Positions 60,501-64,000 of a DNA stretch of 64,000 bases are shown here, one piece after another (position 1 is the first letter of the stretch; each line of letters starts with the position of its first letter). The stretch spans positions 3,038,001-3,102,000 of the forward strand of contig CP025321.1 in assembly GCA_004014935.1 (NCBI GenBank), given 5' to 3'. Source of the DNA: Saccharomycopsis malanga. Lineage: Eukaryota > Ascomycota > Saccharomycetes > Ascoideales > Saccharomycopsidaceae. The position numbers were made by a program, and so were the translations under genes. The notes under the pieces are model-generated. The model saw only the letters and a list, made by a program, of their open reading frames with translations, made no database searches and was not told the origin of the DNA.

Positions 60501-61362
60501 TGCAGCCAATTCTCCTATCAGGGTTCCAAAAGCCAAACAACAATCAGAACAATTCTTTGATAGCAATGGTTTTCTTCCTCGTTCTTCGTTCATTTTGACC
60601 CCGGAATTAAAGAGTTGTGCAGTCATAGAGAGCTCTCCATCATTCGCTGAGGATGGCTTTGACACTGAGCTGCTTACCAGTTTTGAATCCTTTACTTTCA
60701 AAGACAATAATTTTATTCAAGAATCGCCATCTGAAATTACATTAGCTGTTCCAGAAAATTCAGACATTCCTCAAAGCAAACTTGCTGACGTAAAGCGTAT
60801 GTCTAGCAGAAGGGCCTCCAGAATTAGTAGAAAAAGATTGAGTGCAGTTCCTATTGGAGCTGCAACACCAGAAACCATTTTTGATTTTGACACTAATGGT
60901 CTATCTTACTTGCAAGACTATATTCAATTCAAAGATCTTGATAATGGAGAGGTTGATTTTACTTTCGATATACCTAGTGAGGCCACAATCTATGAGGAAG
61001 AAAACTACGACCAAATTCAATCCAATGCGGAATCTCCATCTAGCACATATTCGTCCACTTCTTCTTCCACATGTCTTTCTGCTCCAAAAAGCATTCTCAA
61101 ATCCGCCTTAAAAAATCAAAAATCGAATAACAATTCCAAAGTAAGCATTGACTCTGGCTCAACAACGGTCTCATTCTCCAATAAAGTCCATGTTTCAAAG
61201 ACTTATTCCAAAAACACTTATGACCGTCAGTCAGACAAAAACTCAACTTGTTACTACTTGAATCCTCAGATGATAGCGAGTATTAAAGCTGAGTTGAACC
61301 TGTACAAGAAAGTGATGCCAATTCACCTGGATAGTTTGCGTAATACCCATTACTTACGGTAA
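57559..61362 (+). CDS. Bni4/Afr1-family bud-neck protein with PP1-docking C-terminus
   Basis: Bni4 anchors protein phosphatase 1 (Glc7) at the bud neck and links chitin synthase to septins. Of 1267 residues, the last ~64 (from ~1204) match the Bni4/Afr1 C-terminal domain: VSFSNKV (a VxF Glc7-docking motif), then TY...YDR, C-x2-LNP, IKAELNLYK and the THYL end. Residues ~310-560 are an almost unbroken Glu/Lys/Arg/Gln-rich helix, interrupted and resumed to ~625; a proline run PPPPPPAP follows near 655. The N-terminus is basic and Ser/Pro-rich with repeated SLNSR motifs. It is longer than S. cerevisiae Bni4 (892) and the helix is not something I recall there, so family is likely but orthology is not certain. 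The start is the first ATG of the long frame. Confidence 0.75.
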   Translation: MSSAIDGRFLARDNDINFSVDSRFAPKQLPSRKTYQQHQYASQSRASMNNQRRSMSLNSRLLRQFQGQPAFLPPSGNHHYPTAPRSNSLNSRVMPSEPPAASARAKRMGPMRSSKVPAQMQTRIPANTKAIGHIHPQYAHMPPRRTPRSGPSSPVRHQPSQAHRPPPPLNLAHCTSKTRSLAPILQASAALQMTGPRRASSFATSVNEYYQNSAKEKSRKEINITKVAANDTLHFAVGLSKPEPVLKASNSSSSVCSSAGASSVMSDIQHDSRTAESSVNNSVESDINTHRVSSGNKLAKIDFSSMEEDPETFARKAEEIARLARAKADQQRLLKEQKLKEDQRIDQQKKMEQQKIKEQHLERARQELLLKKKEEEEKSRKLLELRAKQKAEAKIKREQEIAQKEAALKAHRERQDRERAEAVKRSQEKALHLKEQEERERLRKKQEQELLLKQQEEKLRLEKKQREDQLKEMRRKEQEEAELKLKAQKAAEKAAKKEAKLKAKKEAEIKEQAKAAIKAAKKAKFKQEQRSKFEKDQRAKFEYELKQKDKIENENSKDPQFSEKLSSNMPIVSIPAAYPDFEPVTLSDISQQKEAERKARKEAKRKERKERKAAEKQTVSQDLKSKSHSDPDEKQLKPNSKSKRQSHKRKNFDTNKQLPPPPPAPVSSTPSSVHEVSTAVAVPVGQPSVSLAPQKFRFINVDDPAADLHALRPPLDVSLGSKRPSVASCDTTNVLLETKQHYETIEVDVFGSPQVPNKRTSVIDTTTKNLFTDFDTMNPESDNLPKCKLTIRNNFYQIKEETSEGHRTDGETSSEEYNKFQGPIHKADSSRNLYHGYTGHNFGNSSEMVHEMGHITHNDNSVVESKDHEGAYEPSSEIEECQIRDNKTIAKLLKIKNEVSGIMFMSKSASLKKAEKPSAKKNFFNNESIKKFNISSMKLSKEKKAAAYVKFDDFVLAPPPSTTFGAVNSVADSTKTATMVDAANSPIRVPKAKQQSEQFFDSNGFLPRSSFILTPELKSCAVIESSPSFAEDGFDTELLTSFESFTFKDNNFIQESPSEITLAVPENSDIPQSKLADVKRMSSRRASRISRKRLSAVPIGAATPETIFDFDTNGLSYLQDYIQFKDLDNGEVDFTFDIPSEATIYEEENYDQIQSNAESPSSTYSSTSSSTCLSAPKSILKSALKNQKSNNNSKVSIDSGSTTVSFSNKVHVSKTYSKNTYDRQSDKNSTCYYLNPQMIASIKAELNLYKKVMPIHLDSLRNTHYLR

Positions 61363-61717
61363 ATTAATTGATTCTTTCACTTATTATTTTTTTATCATCA
61401 TTTTCTTTTTTTCTTTTTGAAGTTGTATTTTTCATTTTCCACTTCTTTTGTTTTACAGTCATTTTTATACATGTCTACAATATTACTACAATTTTGCATT
61501 ATTACTAGTTGAATAATTTTCAACGTTTCTCTCCTTTAGTTCTTCACTTTTTGTTTTATTATTAATTTTTGAATGCATAACTACAATGAAATAACAAATT
61601 AGCGTAATTATTAACACATTTATGAAGCAAGAAAAGAAAAATTAAATGAACATATAGAACGAAAATTAATACGAATGGGCATCAGAAATGGGAAAGTGAA
61701 ATAAAAATTGTTTTGAT
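61363..61717. other. Convergent gap between Bni4-like gene and ZRG17
   Basis: These 355 bp are T-rich then A-rich, holding the 3' ends of converging genes. Nothing else is seen. Confidence 0.6.
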
Positions 61718-63850
61718 TCACATTCTATCAATGTCAAGGGTGATATCAAAATTAATGTACCTGTTTTCCAAATTGTTTTTGAGCAATGTTTGTTTGACCA
61801 CCCAAGAAATATCAGATCTAAGCCTATACTCTTCATTATCAGATTCTCCGGACATTTTGATTTTGATGAGAATAACAAATAAAGAGTAATTAATCTTAGA
61901 AATGATAATTTTGTCAACCTTGTAGTGTGATTTAAACGAGTCAAGGCGAACAATCTCCTCGTTTATCTGCGCGGTATTCTTTTTAAAAATTTTGCTGCCG
62001 TATGGAAAAGACAACAAAATTATAAGAGATATTTTTTTCATCATATGGAATGCAAAGTATAAGATCAAAGTGGACATGACAAATGTTTGTATTTCGTTGA
62101 CTTTGAAATCCACATTTATCTTAGAAATGTAAGGATAGAAGATTAAGTATCCAAGAAGAATCAAAGTTAAAAGTTTAATTGGGTTTTTCACAATAGAATT
62201 GTTTTGGGTCAATGTTTTGATTCCATCAATGAGTTTATCATAAGATTTAGATTTTATATAATTGAGCCAGCCATTAGTTGGTGTTGACTTGTTATCCTTT
62301 TTAATATCGTCGCTAGCGGCATCGTCCAACAAAGCCAAGTTCGAACGTTTGTAACGTAAGCTATTGTCAGTATTGCTATCGATTTCACTGAAAGCAATAT
62401 CGTTTGACGAAAGAACCTTGTTACTGATTAGTGTAATCGCGATACCTAGAAAAATAAGAATCAAGAATAAATTGTCAGACAACACTTTATGCTCATCATT
62501 GTTATGGTGGTTATGATGATTTTCGTGATTAAAATCCTGATCAACCAAACTGACAACAAACTCTTCTAACGAATGAGTAATTAGATCAAATCCAACATAA
62601 AACAATGAGACACTCAAAGCAAATCCAAAAAGGACTTCTAAACGACTTAGGCCAAAAGGAAACCTGATTGACGATTTTTCCCACACCTCAAAGTTTTTGA
62701 AAATCTCTACAATCACAACTAGAAAGTTGTTAATTGAATCAAAGAAAACAAGATGCGACAAGGTAGTAAGACAGGTGAGCGAATATTGGAAACCGGCAAG
62801 AAACACAATAGATGAATAGAATAAATGAACAAAACACCATGCAAGCTTGAACTTTTGAGAATCGCTACAAGATTCGAAGAATTCATGCGCCGAAGGAATA
62901 GGCAAAGAAGTAGGAATGTTCAACTGCGCTCTCTTTTTCGGTTCTTGAAAAAAGTTCATGGAAACAGAAGAGTGTTTGTATCTATGGCCTCTACGGTGAG
63001 CTGGTTTCTGAAGGATGTTAGGATTGGACATTGTTATGGAGGTGTAGTTGAACGGATTGGTGGCAGAAGAGCTTGAGTCTTTACGTCTTGACGGGCTGGC
63101 ATTACGAATTGGGGAGCCTGATCTTGAGTTGAGATAGAAATCCGTGGCGTTGTCATATTCTGATCTTGAGCCAGCTCTAGATATCCCTGAACCTAATGGA
63201 GGTGGTGACAAAGTATGACTACCTAACTTTTGAGAGTTGTTAGAGCCTATAGAATGAATGCTGGATCGGTTGCCCGCCTTGTTGGCATATCCTGGTGGTG
63301 AAAAGGATAAAAAGGGGTCTGGCAGAGCTGCTAGGCTATTGATGGTAGGAGCTCGCTGCTGTGTCCCGTTAGTACTGTTACTTTTATTCAAAGACTCCGA
63401 TGATTGTTTCATAACCAACGACGGAGCAGTATTGTTTATATATGAGTCCAAATCGGCATATAACGATCTGGGGCGTTGACGTCTTCCAGACTTGTAGCTT
63501 CCTGTATTTCCTAAAAAGCTTCCTCGTGTTGGAGGCGCCATTTCCGATCCATTATTGCTGTCTGACCGATTGAGAGATTCGAACAACTTGTTTCCATTAC
63601 CGTATGTCTTTTTCAACGGTGATCCCGTTACGCTGGTATGATTTCCAATAGAGTCGCCAATCTTAGCTTTATTCGTTGGAGTTCCCATTTCCTCATTGAA
63701 GTGAGACAAAGTTGGTGACACCACACCTAATGACGACTGTGGTGAGTCGACTATTGCGCTCTCATTAGATGGATAACTGTACCGAGGCACATACTGAAGC
63801 TGGGGCTTGCCTTGTTGATAAAGCGAGTCTTTCTTCGTCTCCTCCGCCAT
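61718..63850 (-). CDS. ZRG17: Zrg17, ER zinc transporter subunit (CDF family)
   Basis: Zrg17 pairs with Msc2 to move zinc into the ER/secretory pathway. The 710-residue protein has a Ser-rich cytosolic N-terminus of ~300 residues. The stretch GHRYKHSSVSMNFFQEP near 288-303 is nearly identical to the same segment of S. cerevisiae Zrg17 as I recall it. After it comes the CDF membrane core with FPFGLSRLEVLFGFALSVSLFYVGFDL, a His-rich loop (NHENHHNHHNNDEH near 440) and further hydrophobic helices. A C-terminal domain ends TLDIDRM. The frame extends three codons further only to a TTG, so the ATG at 63850 is the start. A CACGTGA lies ~120 bp upstream. Confidence 0.94.
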   Translation of the reverse strand: MAEETKKDSLYQQGKPQLQYVPRYSYPSNESAIVDSPQSSLGVVSPTLSHFNEEMGTPTNKAKIGDSIGNHTSVTGSPLKKTYGNGNKLFESLNRSDSNNGSEMAPPTRGSFLGNTGSYKSGRRQRPRSLYADLDSYINNTAPSLVMKQSSESLNKSNSTNGTQQRAPTINSLAALPDPFLSFSPPGYANKAGNRSSIHSIGSNNSQKLGSHTLSPPPLGSGISRAGSRSEYDNATDFYLNSRSGSPIRNASPSRRKDSSSSATNPFNYTSITMSNPNILQKPAHRRGHRYKHSSVSMNFFQEPKKRAQLNIPTSLPIPSAHEFFESCSDSQKFKLAWCFVHLFYSSIVFLAGFQYSLTCLTTLSHLVFFDSINNFLVVIVEIFKNFEVWEKSSIRFPFGLSRLEVLFGFALSVSLFYVGFDLITHSLEEFVVSLVDQDFNHENHHNHHNNDEHKVLSDNLFLILIFLGIAITLISNKVLSSNDIAFSEIDSNTDNSLRYKRSNLALLDDAASDDIKKDNKSTPTNGWLNYIKSKSYDKLIDGIKTLTQNNSIVKNPIKLLTLILLGYLIFYPYISKINVDFKVNEIQTFVMSTLILYFAFHMMKKISLIILLSFPYGSKIFKKNTAQINEEIVRLDSFKSHYKVDKIIISKINYSLFVILIKIKMSGESDNEEYRLRSDISWVVKQTLLKNNLENRYINFDITLDIDRM

Positions 63851-64000
63851 TTCTTTCAATCTTGTCTCCCTTTCTTCTTGTCTACTACACTGTGATATTT
63901 CATATATACTAATTATTCTTCCTTCTCAGCCTTATTAACACCTGAAAACCAGCCATCAGCCAACGCGCACGTGACATATTTAAATGCAATAACTACTATA
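63851..64000. promoter_or_regulatory. ZRG17 upstream region (to window edge)
   Basis: These 150 bp contain CGCGCACGTGACA with an E-box CACGTGA at 63968-63974. No zinc-response element of the ACCTTNAAGGT type was seen in this stretch. Confidence 0.4.

Noticed and set aside
1-64000. Transposons, LTRs, virus fossils, CRISPR arrays or toxin-antitoxin-like modules
   Set aside because: No reverse transcriptase, integrase, transposase, long terminal repeat or regular spaced array was seen in any frame or gap.

Overview
This window is nuclear DNA from a budding yeast (Saccharomycotina). The genes are densely packed, nearly all intronless, AT-rich and on both strands, and all recognisable products match ascomycete yeast families. 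The one intron I can define has the classical yeast signals GTATGT, TACTAAC and TTAG. The in-frame codon CTG is absent from the two most conserved genes I read codon by codon (CYS3 and CCT7). It does occur in a disordered part of the SWI4-like gene. That pattern suggests the CTG-Ser clade (Candida/Debaryomyces/Scheffersomyces relatives), so leucines given here for CTG codons may really be serines. I cannot name the species. No LTR elements, virus fossils, CRISPR arrays or bacterial-type operons were seen.

Layout, left to right. 1-7979 (-) cytoplasmic dynein heavy chain DYN1, cut by the window edge. 8306-10585 (-) DBF4, activator of Cdc7 kinase. 11311-12510 (+) CYS3, cystathionine gamma-lyase. 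12878-15580 (-) alpha-arrestin with PY motifs. 16363-17673 (-) gamma-butyrobetaine-dioxygenase-like enzyme. 18567-21410 (+) BOI2-like SH3/SAM/PH scaffold. 22181-23869 (+) CCT7. 25041-28400 (+) Swi4/Mbp1-family APSES factor, probably SWI4. 30062-32884 (+) ADE3, cytosolic C1-THF synthase. 34546-36882 (-) DBP4. 37440-39443 (-) NOP9. 39821-41173 (-) secreted GH18 chitinase. 42876-45074 (-) TM9SF/Emp70-family membrane protein. 46032-48317 (-) Zn2Cys6 regulator of XlnR/MAL-activator type. 49043-49873 (-) small Myb-domain protein. 50634-53060 (+) mitochondrial PPR protein, probably CCM1. 53566-56632 (-) unrecognised Ser/Asn-rich protein whose first coding exon is only the ATG. 57559-61362 (+) Bni4/Afr1-type Glc7-docking protein with a very long charged helix. 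61718-63850 (-) ZRG17.

Themes. Several genes serve the G1/S transition and polarised growth (DBF4, SWI4, BOI2, Bni4-like, dynein), and MluI-box (ACGCGT) elements sit in the DBF4, DYN1 and SWI4 upstream regions. Two ribosome-biogenesis genes (DBP4, NOP9) and the mitochondrial PPR gene share an A-tract/T-tract (RRPE-like) plus GATGAG (PAC) promoter layout. That fits the shared control of cytosolic and mitochondrial ribosome genes described for Candida-type aerobic yeasts. CYS3 has a perfect Cbf1-type palindrome upstream.

Less ordinary signals are the ATG-only exon, a tRNA-like A-box/B-box element in an unusually long convergent gap (32885-34545), a 15-bp MARE/Gcn4-like palindrome between two divergent genes, a chitinase ending in three 14-residue tandem repeats, an imperfect 27-bp direct repeat upstream of the PPR gene, and possible upstream ORFs before the SWI4-like, ADE3 and Bni4-like genes. 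I found no clearly undescribed multi-gene system; this is a mostly core-genome segment.
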